A stretch of DNA of 64,000 nt, taken from assembly GCA_958298945.1 (NCBI GenBank), contig OY282605.1, forward strand, positions 28,932,811 through 28,996,810, given 5' to 3'. The DNA is from Atherix ibis (Eukaryota > Arthropoda > Insecta > Diptera > Athericidae). This document shows, piece after piece, positions 13,081 through 25,194 of the stretch. The stretch's first letter is position 1; the number at the start of each line of letters is the position of its first letter. The translations under genes and the position numbers were made by a program. The notes below the pieces were generated by a model. It was given only the letters and a program-made list of their open reading frames with translations, was not told the DNA's origin and made no database searches.

Positions 13081-15650
13081 GTTACGAAAATTCAGGAAAA
13101 TTCGTGTTAAGCTAAAAATTTTCTTTTTCGTTTGTTTCTATAGGACGAAAGTCAGGTTTTTTTTAAACTCTCTTTTTAATAGGTAAAAAAAAAAATTCTA
13201 ATTTAAATTATTTAAAAAAAAAACCAACCCAAATTTTTTTTTGTACTGACTCTGCCCCCCCAATAAAACCCTTAAGATTGTTATTTAAAAAAAAATTTTT
13301 TTTAAATAATTTCAATTTTTTCTCTATGCATTTTCACTTTTTTCAGTTTTATTGTTTATTTTAATTGGCAAAAAAAAAATAACTTCCATTTTGACCACAG
13401 GTAATGCATCCAAAACAATTTCTGAATAATAAAACCTCCCCCTCACGCCCCCTGCTAGTAATCGATCTATTTTATAAATTTTTCTTTATTCCTTCTTCCT
13501 GCTTGTCCGATGCTATAAAAAAAATTCACTCCCACCCACTATCACTCCATCACACAATAATCTTTCTTATGTACTCTTCCGGATGCAAGGAATTGCAGTA
13601 AAAACTGACTTTAATACAATGCACGCCATCTATATGCAACTAGCAAAAACAGCGAACAGTTAATGGTCCATTGAATGCGCTTTTGGTGCAGCTTTTTTGC
13701 AAGCACAGCCAAGCGTGGGAGTTGCAATATCTTTACTCGTGCCTACGTAAATTCGTCATTGACGCTTGCATTAAAATGCATAAGTTGAGGGCAGAGTTTG
13801 TGCTCGTTGGCTGGTAACTGTTGTTGTAGAGAGGAAAAAAAACCGAAAACGAGAAAAACTAAAGAGAAACTTCAACGAAAGAGAATTTAATTGATCGCCG
13901 TCAGTGAAGAGTTTGGATTTGTGCATGAAAACCGAATGCAATTTTTATTCAAACTGACGTCGGTTATTTTCGGGAGAAGGAGAAGCAAAATGTTTCGCTC
14001 TGGGAGTAAAACGGTGTGAGAGTGAATACGAAATGCTAATTCTGTGGTAAGGTTGCGTTGGTAAAAAACTTCGACGTCGATTTTGATTGCAATTCACAGC
14101 GAACATTGGCAGTAGTCGAATAAGCATGAGTAGAGCGGCTGGCTGATTGGCAGGCTGTGCTCGTATAAATGCCATCATTCGGCATAAGCGGGACGGCAAT
14201 AATTTCTTTTCATCTGCGTTTTGCGATGAATTTCGATGAATTTCTATGTTGTTTTCACGATTTTTTTTGGAAGCTGCCGTCAAACTTTCTGTTTTTTTTT
14301 TGTTAAAAAAAAAAAGTTTCTTTTAAAAAAATATTTCCTTTTTTTCGAATTATTTATGCAAATTATTTTTTTAGCAATTTTAGATTTTTTAAATTTTGTT
14401 AAAATAAAATAAGTTTTTTTTTTAATTATTTAGTCGACTTTTGTGGAAACAAAACTGCCATATTGAAACGATTTTTTCCGTTTTTTTTTGTTAAATTAAA
14501 TTCTTTTTTTTTTAAATCAATTTTGGCATTGCAATTTTTATTAATCTTTATCTTTGCCCCACTCTCTCTCTTTCCCGTGCCCTTAAATAAAACAAACAAA
14601 CAAAAATTCCAAAAAACAACAAAAATTTTCTTCAAAACTATTTTCAATTCCTACATTTCCACTTCACACCACCTCCTCTCATTTTATAATAATAAATAAA
14701 AATAGTTTTGTTCTGAATATTCCCCCCTTCTTCCTTTAAGTCCTATCCTTTTCCAAAACAAAACGGCAAATAATTATAAAAATATAAAAGAATCCAAAAA
14801 GAATTTTTATATGTTAACACAGTGGCGGCGGCTATCTAACAGAATTTTGATTTATTATCTTTGCTTATCAAAAAGTAGGGACAAAATGTCCCTTTTTGGG
14901 GGGAGAGGGGCGGTGATTTTAAAAGTATTAAAATACCTTTTTCTTCTGCACATTATTTTAATTTAGCTATTCGCTTATATTTTTTTTAAATTTACCATAC
15001 TTTCTTTTTGTTTTAAAGAAGAAAAAAAAACCATTTTCTTAACGATAAAATATCAGAGAATTTTTTGAATGTCTTTTTGGCGCCTAATATTCTTCTTTTT
15101 TTTAATGTAAGAAAATAAGAAAAATAAAACGAAAAAATTCCTTCTTTCTTTATTTTACGTTTATATTTGTTTTTCTTTTTTTAAATTATTTATTTTGACG
15201 GTTTTCGAAAAAAAATTAATAACTTTTTTCCCAATAATCTTACCCAAGGACGACCAATGTCCTTAAGAAATAAATCGATTCTATTATTTATTGTTTTTTT
15301 TTGGGACTTTTTTTTAGATGTTAATTCGATTTCGACAAGAAAATAACTGCGACAATTAAAAAAAACCTACGAAGTTACATCATCATTGAATTTAATTAAT
15401 TAAAAGAATTTGCCGATATTTCTGAGAGGATCTCAAAAGTTCAATGAGTGCTGCCAAATATAGAAAAGAAAAAGAAAAAAATACTATTAAATATTAAAAA
15501 ACCATCATCCCCACTTAATACGATAACTAAAATTATTTTTATTAAAAAAAAAAATAAAGAAAAAAATTAATAATCGTTAAAAATTGAGAGAAAAAAAAGA
15601 AAAACTTTCGTTAAAAATAAAAATGTTTCCTAGCAAATTCCATTTTTGAG
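13081..15650. other. AT-rich DNA around a unique island at 13600-14290; no gene seen
   Basis: The island has near-normal composition and a 112-residue minus frame (13945-14283) with no recognisable domain. The flanks are A/T homopolymers. Confidence 0.5.
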
Positions 15651-16480
15651 GAGTAAGATTTTAATTACAAAAACCCTCCTGAATACGGCTCTGTGCTGCA
15701 CTTGCATGCAGACTTGAAGGGCGTTGCCTAGGCGACCGAACGATGCCCTTGGTTTGGTTCATGTTCATGCACATGGCCATGGGGAGTACGAACATACAGT
15801 ACAACGCAATCAGGAATGGCTATAATTCTGATGGCCACAAGAGGCAAAAGATTGTGTTGAAAATCTAAAGGAAACGAAGGGGAGCAAATGGAACTGAAGT
15901 GGCGGTAAATAAGGGCAAGAGGGGATTGCATAGCAAAAAGGAATTTGTTGAGGCAATAAAAGCACCAGATTTGAAAATTGCTGCTGCCGTCGATGCTCTT
16001 GTTTTTATATTCTTCTTTGCAGCATTGCTTTTAAAGCGTTCTCTTTCGTCCCCAAATACCGTGAAGAGTGCCAAAAAGAGAGGAAATGTGGAAAAATAGG
16101 GAAAAGAAAATACAATAAAAACTAGTAAAGTTCATGGCACCGTCTAGTTGTGTACGTATCGGCGCACATAGCCTTCGTCGTTGGTAGTTATAGTTGCCTA
16201 GGAGAGAAGATACCACATGCCTCCCCAATGCCTATTCCTTTCGCGCCTAATCCCCTCGCTCAACAAAGATTGCCTAGCTTGTGTTGCTGCTGCAATTCAA
16301 ATAGTGCACATCGCACATACCATCAAACTGTAAAACACAATCAAATGCATTTCCGAACTGCATATACAAGCAGCAGCGCATATAATCATCAAAACGTGTG
16401 TAACGCGACATTGAAGCATGAAATGGGTTGTTGTGGGGGGGACGGGGGATTGGGGTGGTTTTTGTGTTGCTCCTATTTTA
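15651..16480. other. Balanced-composition island; no supported gene
   Basis: Short overlapping frames exist on both strands (15728-15931, 15899-16099, 16150-16530), none with a recognised motif. Confidence 0.4.
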
Positions 16481-17570
16481 TCATAGACACTTTTCTAAAG
16501 TTCAAAAAGTGCATTTTATTTATTATCTAATACAGTAAAAAAAAATAATATTTTATCAGAAGTCAAGTTCATGGGGATCAGCTATTTTATTATTAGAGCA
16601 TATACACACATACACACACAAAATAATATATTCTTAGAGGCAATCGACAATTTTTTTTGCTTCTATTGTATTTAACAAAAAAAAATGTCGATGATGATGG
16701 AGAAAATTTCGAAAATTACATCAGTTAAAAAAAATCAATATCCTCTTTTTTGTTAATTTTTTACACATTTACAAAGAACACAAACCCCTCCTGCCCCCCC
16801 CCCCCCCTCTTAGCACGTTAAGTCATTTCCATTAAGACCTGCCTCATCTTACATCAGCCCCTTTCGAAAAAAATTCAACATTAACTTACTAATTAGATGA
16901 CCTTCGAATTGAACCATTCACCCTTCGCCCTTTTCACAATATTGGAATACACGTCAAGACAAAGTAATCTATACGCAATCCAAACCCCCCCCCCCCCCCC
17001 CCCCGTCCTCTAACTCCTGCTTGTATATGTCAATTTCTCTGTGATTGAAAGTATGGCGTTTCGTGTAAATTTGCAAATTTTCTTTTGCGGAAAGCAAAAA
17101 AAAAAAGGGGAGCTAAACGAGAAGCATTGAACGCTGTCACCACTTCCACCCCACCCCACCTATGAACAAATAGTCAGGCCACAGTCAACGCCATTGATTC
17201 TTGAAGGCTACTGATCCCAACAAATTCTTACGGGGAGTATGGGCTGCAAGAAGACTGAACAATTCACCAATCACCAAGTCTCCTTCCCACCCTTCCACCG
17301 AACTCTTCCCTAACAGAAGAAGGTGGAAAATAATTTCCCTTAAATTGGTGTGCGTTCAATTTGTGGCAGGCAAACGAAAAATAAACTTCCACAAATCCAC
17401 AAACACACACAGCCACACACCAGCACAAACACACACACACAGTAAAAGTACTAAAATCTATCAACTAACCTTCTTCAAATACTCCACGTACGTACACCGG
17501 ATTTATATCTATTTTAAACATGTGTGCGTAAAAAACGACAGGTCATGGACACGGCCACCATGCTCTTTTT
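16481..17570. other. Intronic DNA with long poly-C tracts
   Basis: Runs of 14 C (16794-16807) and 20 C (16985-17004) interrupt otherwise AT-rich DNA, with CA-rich blocks near 17400-17442. The 191-residue plus frame at 17201-17776 passes through the CA block into poly-T and is not called. Confidence 0.6.
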
Positions 17571-18595
17571 TCGTATCAGTAATAAAACAGTTTTTTTTTA
17601 TATTCTTATTCCGTATACAAAAAATTATAATTTTCTGCTTAAAAGGAATTTTCAAGTTTTTTATTGAAATTTTTCTTTTCGTCTCAGTAAAAAAATTTGT
17701 AAATTTAAAAAAAAAAACTACTTTTTTGTCAGCTATTAATTTGTTACCAATGAAAATTATAGCATTTTTTTACTGAATTTGTTATTGAAAAATATTTAAT
17801 AACCAAAACGAATGGAACCCTCTTCCTCATAACTAATAAAAACAACCTTACAAAAAAAAATTAGAATCGAATTAAGGAAAAATAACGGAAATATTGTGAA
17901 ATTGCATAAGTTTCGCTTAGTCAGTAGTCCACCTGTCAAAAATTCCATATTTTTCGATATTTCTTGATGATTCGCAGCATTAAAAAGTCTCTCCTCCCTT
18001 TCGTAACCTTCAAAATTTTCAATCTCTCAAACCAGCAGCCACCAATGTCGATGCAAACGACCCGTACGTACTTCACATACGCTAGCGTGAAGAAAAACTA
18101 TTCAAAAAGGGAATAGATGAGAGGAGGCCATAATACTCTTAAACTTTTCTCACTGTTTGCTCACTTACATTTATTTTTCATTCGTTTGTTCTCTAGTTTT
18201 ACTTGCTCTCTCCGGTGGGTATGGGTATTCGCACAGCACGCCGGTTTGCTTTTGCTCAACGAACTTTTAATAAATTCGTCTGGCTGAGAGAAGTTAATCA
18301 ATTGTTGCTGGTGTAAGCTGTGTGAAGTGGAAGAGAATATCGCGTTTCGTAAAGCGGCAGAGAGAAAATCTAATGGATGAGTTGAGAACGGAAACATTCC
18401 GTGCAGAGACTCAGCTTGAGTGTCCATACGAAGAGAGTGCGTACGAACAAACTGTGCGAGCGGAATATTGTTTTTGTGTGCGTACGGTCGAGATAATGAC
18501 AAGAATGAGAACGAGAATGCGGGGGCTTATATCTATATTATGACTCTGACCGACTGGGCAAAGTCAAGGTCGGGTTTGAGGTAGTTACGGAATGT
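17571..18595. other. Intronic DNA; no gene seen
   Basis: AT-rich to 17880, then a more balanced island to 18595 with frames on both strands (18161-18502 minus, 18322-18543 plus) that I cannot assign. Confidence 0.5.
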
Positions 18596-18645
18596 TTTTA
18601 TTATTGTTGTTGTTGTTGTTGTTGTTGTTTTTGTTGTTGTTGCTA
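18596..18645. repeat. GTT trinucleotide microsatellite
   Basis: About 14 GTT units with one TTT interruption. On the minus strand it reads as polythreonine in a spurious frame. Confidence 0.85.
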
Positions 18646-20950
18646 TTCGTTCGTGTATCCTTGCAGATCGGTCAGTCGGTCTCTTGTTCTTGCTTGACGT
18701 TTTGGGATTTACATTTTTCATCCGCCGCCATTCATTATTGTTGAGCAGTTTTTTTTTTGTTTTGTTTTTTTTTTCTTTAATCAAAAACAACGTTGCGGCA
18801 GCCGCCGCCATCTGTCATTTCATGTTGACATTTCTCAAATTCGAATCGTAATAAAAACAAAATTAATCAAAATAATGTGTGCTCATATGAGTGGGGGGCG
18901 CTCTCTTACAGAATTTATTGGCGCTGGAAAATTATAGAATTTCATTTTTCGGCTATTAACGACAAAAAAAAGAAAAAGGCGACTGTCTCCTGTCGCCCCA
19001 GAGAATTTTGAACATTTTTAGACGTGGGCGGGAGGAAAAGTTTTACATGCAAAGAAAAGCCGTAAATGGGGAATAAATAAAAGGCGTCACTGAACTGTAA
19101 ATTATTTTCAAGGGCAATTTTTCATTATAATAGAAAATTCAGACTAATCGATTTTCTTCTTTATTTCTTTTTTTTTTTTGGTATTTTTAAAGATTCTAAG
19201 TAATATATTTAAAAAAAATATTGACATATCAAAAAAAAATATTAAGAACAAAAAGTGTGTAATTGGAAAAAAAAATATCATCAAATGTCCACACCTGTAA
19301 TTAGTATGGACTCCTACCTAAAAACACGGTTCGTAATAAATCCTGGCTCTAACGAGTAATAAATTATCCTCGTGCTTAGATGAAATGAGTAAACTGACTC
19401 CCACATTCGAATTGTCTGCATGCACTTTTCCAATTGTAAGTCGGCTTAACTAGCTTAGCCAGCCGAGCCGGTCTCAGGCTTGTTATTTCTTCTGTTCTCT
19501 TCTCTCTTTATTCACCCTAAACTAAAAAAAGTCAAAAAATTCTGTCTTATTGGAATCCGTGGTCTGCATTTTCATTTTCCTTTTTGTCTTCGCTAGAGGA
19601 GAATCGGATTAATTGGAAGGGGACATTGCTGCTGTTTATTGAACGAATTCGGTCGCCTGCATTTCAAGAAAGACTAACCCTCGAGAAACCCTGATTATTG
19701 GTGCATGCACTCTCTCGTCCTTCTCACCACCAAAATTCGACTATACCAGCATGGCTACCTACCTACCCACATACTTCGAATAGGGACGCCGAAATGTGTC
19801 ATATACACGTGTCTACATATAGGTCAGTACTGTTCGGCAGAGGAAGGCGAAAGCTACAGACAATATGCACCATGCACCATGATGGCACCATGCATCATTC
19901 GAAGCAGACATTTTTCGGTATGCTCGACTGACTTGTAACCTAAAAAAAGACAATTTTTTTTTTGTTTTTCGTTACAATTTATTTTTGGAGTACTCCAGCG
20001 CCCCCTGGAAATCATAAACGAATTATATTGTAGAATGCGTTCGTTTACGATTGAAGGACAAAAGAGGGATGAAAAGGGAACGCAATTGGTTTAGGCGATT
20101 TTGCTGTGTGTCTGCCTGCATGCATTGAAGTCATTGACATCTTCGAAGGCACTGTGCACCAATCGTAAATGCAGACATCCAGCCCAGCCCGTTAACGCAA
20201 CGCAGGGTCGAATAGTGTGCACAATTCGTCTAGGACAGTGCTGTAGGCAGTATCGACTCATTGTGAGAGCACTGCGCACACAAACATACGATCAAAGCGG
20301 GCAACTGAACTGCATTGCACTGCGTGATATTCGTATTCTCTTGTAGCGCAACGAAGTGCATTTCTTGCAATTTGAGTCGCATCCGTGCCCTCATTACTAT
20401 TGTAGAGATGCGCCACTGCCGGCCGGAGAAGCTTAGTCAATGACGCCGGACTTTTTTGTGCATGCTTCGGCGACTGACTGGGCTACTAGTCCATACAGTC
20501 AAATAGCTATAAAACTGTAGGGGCGGAGGGGTAACTATCGAGCAGATGAACTCAACCAAACGGGCTTTAGTCCTCCACTCCCAATATTGATGTTGGTATT
20601 GGTGCCGTTTCTGCTTGTCTGTTGGTGTTAGTGTTGCTATCTGTTTGATTAGACCAACTGGGAATAAACGCTGCTATTCTATAGTCTTTGACATTGGCCA
20701 TTGGACCTTATCGCGGAGGCCTGGGAATTTCAATTGAAACGAATTTAATTGAAACTGGGAGTGCGCGCTGCAACGACCGCAACAGAAAACGAGTTGAAGT
20801 GTTAACGACCTATGTCAAGGGCACAGCACAAAACCGAGTCAGTCAATCGCGGCGTTGTTCTCGATCTACTAATAACAAACACGCCAACAAACACACCAAA
20901 AAAAACATACGATGAATACGAATCAGCCAAGCAAACAAGCATACGCACAC
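18646..20950. other. Intronic DNA, balanced island at 19280-20950; no supported gene
   Basis: A repeated CACCATGCA-like phrase occurs at 19869-19893. Several sub-100-residue frames overlap on both strands at 20091-20440. No domain is recognised, and no zinc-finger exon is present on the minus strand. Confidence 0.45.
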
Positions 20951-23220
20951 ACACACACACCAAACGATGATAATAACGTCAATAAACAGCAACAAGAATA
21001 GGCCATAGAACACCACCCTTCAATTGGGCTTATTTTAATTTCGAATTAATTCTTTTTGTTGGATTTGGTTTTTCTCTTCTTATTTTGATCACTTTTGTGT
21101 CGAGAATAGTTGTTGTTGTTTTTTTTTTCTTTCCTCTCAAGTTGAATGCATTTTTAAATACGCTTGGATTTTTTCCTCTCTCTCTTCTCTTCTCCCTTCA
21201 TTCTGTTGTTATTGATGGAGTTTGATGTAAATCAAGAGCGTACGCTAGATTATAGAAGAATAAAAAAAGAAGAAACAAAATGCGTATGATTGCGTGTGCG
21301 TGTGTAGATAACTCCTCATTAAGTCATGACTCTAGGTCTTGTAAACGATATGAAACCAAATGCACATTATGTGGTTTTTTGTCTTTTTTACTCTTTAGCG
21401 TCGCTTTGAAGAAAAAAGCAAAATTTGTATTAGGAAGAGAAGAAAAAAAAATCTATTAAATTGTTTTTATCTGTACTTGTTTTGTTGGTAATTTTTCATT
21501 TGGAGTTTATTATTATCAGCATTGCAGTGAGTGGCATTTCTCTTTTTCTTATCATCGCTTCAGTTTTGAGCCTGATGAATACACACACACACACACACAC
21601 AAATACTCACTTGAGAAATTGAAAAATTTCTTACTTTGAGAGTGCAATGCCGCCAACTGGCAATAATTGTTTTTTTTCTTTTTTTCCCAAATTAATCCAA
21701 TTAATTATCATTAATACCTTAACTATTTGATTTTTATTAATATTATTTTTACACAAAATAAAATTCTCCTTTTATTGTAATTAAAAATAATTTTCCATAA
21801 AAAATTCAATTTTGCCCAAAAGAAAAAACCCAATTTTAGTAAATCATTTGTAACGTCAAAAATGATTATTCAGATCACACAAATACCACACCAAAAAAAA
21901 AAAAATGGCTTCTTTTCCAAAAACTATACTGAATTGGTTAAAATTAATCGACAACAGAAACAGACACAATTGAACAAATTTAATTGTATTTGGAAAATAA
22001 TTCCATTTATGATAGAAATAATAATAATTAACGGTTAATAAAAATTTTATAGTTGACAGTAAATTTTTTGAAAAATAGATCCCATATAATTCACAATAGA
22101 ACTTTTACTAATAATAAAATACCAACATTGCCAAAAAAAAAAAAATAATGTGATAACAATTTAAAAGAGAAAATTCCTTTTTTTTTAATGGATATTTTTC
22201 GGAAAGCATTTATATTGAAATGTAAATTCTTAAGAGCCACTATAAATCAGGACATTTGGCAACAACTACAGGGTACCTACCTACCTACCTACCGTCCTTA
22301 GCTTTATTATTGGCTGCTGGATGCGATAGTGAAAACCGCTGCGGCGCTGCGTTCCAGTGTCGCCAAATCAGGGCACTTCCCTCTCATTTTGGTTTTCTTT
22401 CCTATCATCATCGTCGAGATAATAACCCATTTTTTTTAGGGATTGCAATTTTATTTTTTCTGATAGTTTTTATTCTAATTTTTTTTTTGCATTTGTTTTT
22501 TAAGAAAATTTTGTTTTTACACACAGAAATTCCCGTTTTTAACAAAATAAAAATTTTCTGCTGATCTACAAAAGAGGTTGGTTATTATAACGTACACTTG
22601 TCTGTGTCATTTGGTTTCGTAGTACTCTGGAATACCATACGGTACATAGCCGTCCGGAACAAAGGGGGTCACACCACATTTGCTTAAATTTGGTAATTAT
22701 TAAAATTTCAAGTCCGCACTTTTTTTAATTTTTTTTTATAACAAGTCTTATATTAATAAAAATTATATTGTCGTCTTTACTATAAAAGAAAATTTTTTTT
22801 TGATTTTTTCTAAATCTAGAATTTTTTTTTATAATAGTATTTAATTTTTTTAAATATTCTAAATTAATTCGCCCCTTCTCCACAAACACAACCCCCCCCC
22901 ACCCCTGCAGTCTCTTTTTTTACATTTTTACAAATTTTTTTTTAAACTAATTTTTTGGAACATAAAATTTATCAAAATAAAAAAAATAATATTCTGAAAA
23001 TTGGACAAGTTCTTAAATCAGCAAAAAGTTTAAAATTTAATTAGTTTTTTTTTTATATCATATTTTATAAATACAACTCGAACTCTTAATTGGGTTGTTT
23101 CGTCGGAAATGGTTAGAATTTTTAAAAAAGTTTTTACTATAAAATAATTTTATTCAGTCAATAAAGTAAACTACGAAAAGAATTTCAGAAAACTTTTGAT
23201 TAGTCCAGAAAAGGGTTTAA
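20951..23220. other. AT-rich intronic DNA with short simple repeats
   Basis: CA runs lie at about 20945-20960 and 21580-21601, and a short CTAC tetranucleotide run at 22275-22292. No coding signal. Confidence 0.6.
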
Positions 23221-23674
23221 CACGTGGTCCATGGTGAGTTCATAAAAGGACTCAGCAGTACCACGTGGTACATGGTGAGTTCAGAAAATAACTCAGAGGT
23301 ACCACATGGTTCATGGTGAGTTCGGAAAAGAACTGAGCAGTACCACGTGGTCCATGGTGAGTTCATAAAAGGACTCAGCAGTACCACGTGGTCCATGGTG
23401 AGTTCAGAAAAGAACTCAGCAGTACCACGTGGTCCATGGTGAGTTTAAAAAAGGACTCAGCGGTACCCACGTGGTCCATGGTGAGTTAAAAAAGGACTCA
23501 GCAGTACCACGTGGTCCATGGTGAGTTAAAAAGGACTCAGCAGTACCACGTGATCTATGGTGAGTTTAAAAAAGGACTCAGCAGTACCACGTGGTCCATG
23601 GTGAGTTCATAAAAGATCTGAGCAGTACCACGTGGTCCATGGTGAGTTTAAAAAAGGACTCAGCAGTACCACGT
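23221..23674. repeat. 41-bp minisatellite, 11 units, each with a CACGTG-type core
   Basis: Eleven head-to-tail units of 39-42 bp run from 23221 and stop abruptly at 'cacgtc' (23669-23674). Each unit is CACGTGGTCCATGGTGAGTT, then an A-rich spacer, then GGACTCAGCAGTAC. Ten units keep CACGTG; unit 3 has CACATG. TGAGTTC and GAACTCA (or GGACTCA) flank the A-rich spacer and can pair as a 7-bp hairpin, perfect in unit 5. At the unit 1/2 border the palindrome extends to GTACCACGTGGTAC. The array lies 1.5 kb inside the E75 intron. Confidence 0.95.
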
Positions 23675-25080
23675 CTTAAAAATCTCTTTTTTATTCCAAA
23701 AAAAAAAACTATTTAAAAAACCATTACCTAAAAAAAATTAATTTTTAACAAATTATAAAATGGTTTTTAATCAGAAAAAAATAAAATTTATTTTAATCAA
23801 AAAACTCTGCCTTACAAAAAAAGGGGAAATTTTGTAAAACAAATTTTAGTAAAGACAAAAACCATAAATTGAGAACAAAATTTCACAAATCAAATATGGC
23901 TGATCAGAAAATCACGAAAATACATACATTGGCGTGAAAGAGTAGAAAAATCAATCGGTGAGAGGATTAGAATAGAAAGAAGGCTAAAACTAATAAGAAA
24001 TTGGAAAAAAATTTCATAAAAAAATATAATTTTTTCCCATAAATAAACGATTTTAATTTTTTTCCTGTTCAATTTTTATAAAAAAAAAATTAATTGTAGG
24101 TGATTTTTTCTCTAGAACAAAAAAAGAAAAAGGAAAAAAAAACAATTTTCCAATTTTTAATCAACTGCATAAAAATAGTTTATTGCAATATTCAAGAATA
24201 TCCACTTTTGCAATTGATGGGAAACTTGCGCAAATAACAAAATGCAAACAAAAAGAAAAAACAGAAACAGTTAAACGAGAAAAAATTATTAACAATTGAC
24301 GTCTGCGACTGTGACTGTGAATGCGACTGTACAAGATCAAGGCCACTTTACGTACGGGAAAAAGCTCACCCGGTCACACAAGTGCAATCTCATCATTGGA
24401 AAGGCTTTTCTAAAAGCTTCTTTACGAAAGGCAAACAAGTGCACTTTTCAATATGCGAATTTATTCAATTTTACTTCGTTTCTTTCCTATTTTTAATAAA
24501 AACTAAATTTTATTTTAAAATAAAAAAAAAATATTGAAGAAAAATTCTGACGATAATTTTGGATATTTTTAAGAATTACTTTTGTTTTAAGGAAACAACT
24601 TTTGTTAGAAGCAAACGTGAGGGAAAAGGATTGAAGAAGAAAAAGTAGATTTTCAACACTATTCAATTCAGTATTTAGAAAAACAAGAGAGAGCTTTTTT
24701 TATAGCATTGAGTTTTTTTTTGAACGATTAAGTTTTCAAAATAGTATTTAAATTTTTTTTTCTAATTTCGATAAAGTTGACATTTTTAATTTTTCTATTT
24801 GTTTGTCAAATAAACCATTTCTATTCGAACGTAACTTATTGAAATTCACTCGAAAGCCACAAAACAGTTTTAATCAGAAGAAAGCATCGGATCGATCGCA
24901 GTAATTCGATATACAAAAACGAAGGTGTTCAATTCCCCCAACCCTTCATACAGCCAAGCTACAATGCCCATCGGCCGAAGCTTGCGTATTTATTACAAAA
25001 AGAAAAAAGAAACAAAAACCAAAGAGAATAATTTTCGGTTTTGTTTGTCGTAATCGGGTTTAGTGCGGCTTACAAAGTGT
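23675..25080. other. Intronic DNA next to the E75 exon; no gene seen
   Basis: AT-rich, with a more balanced patch at 24297-24460 and another from 24840. No motif recognised. Confidence 0.5.
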
Positions 25081-25184
25081 ACTGCTTACTGACACCAAAA
25101 ATTACAAGCGCCCACCCACTTGCGGACGACGTTAATTAAAAATTCCAGGAAATAGGAGGAAAATGAGAAAAGAAAATTGTTTAT

Positions 25185-25194
25185 GTACTTACCG
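25185..25194 (-). other. 5' splice donor of the E75 A exon
   Basis: Read on the minus strand the junction is CTCG followed by GTAAGTAC, close to the metazoan donor consensus. Translation past it gives a short tail ending in a stop at 25086 with no resemblance to E75, while the codon split G|AR restores the Glu expected after IPDL. Exon end is therefore placed at 25193. Confidence 0.9.

Larger units (their letters stand above)
1..25192 (-). other. Large intron of E75 (3' of the A exon), repeat- and transposon-rich
   Basis: Everything to the left of the donor should be transcribed in the E75 A-type pre-mRNA. I looked on the minus strand for the conserved first zinc-finger exon (about 90 bp, Cys-X2-Cys with a CEGCK end) and for a Gln-rich B-type exon, and recognised neither. 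The intron therefore probably exceeds 25 kb. Its contents are given in separate entries. Confidence 0.7.

Noticed and set aside
17201..17776. 191-codon plus frame
   Set aside because: It runs through a CA repeat and ends in poly-T coded Phe; no domain.
18533..18811. Minus frame with polythreonine and Ala-rich start
   Set aside because: The polythreonine comes from the GTT microsatellite; the rest has no similarity to E75 isoforms or any family I know.
23221..23674. CRISPR-like array
   Set aside because: Units are contiguous with no unique spacers and the context is an insect intron; it is a minisatellite.
25086..25192. Continuation of the E75 frame past the donor to a stop
   Set aside because: The 35 extra residues do not resemble E75, while the donor and split codon fit the expected junction.
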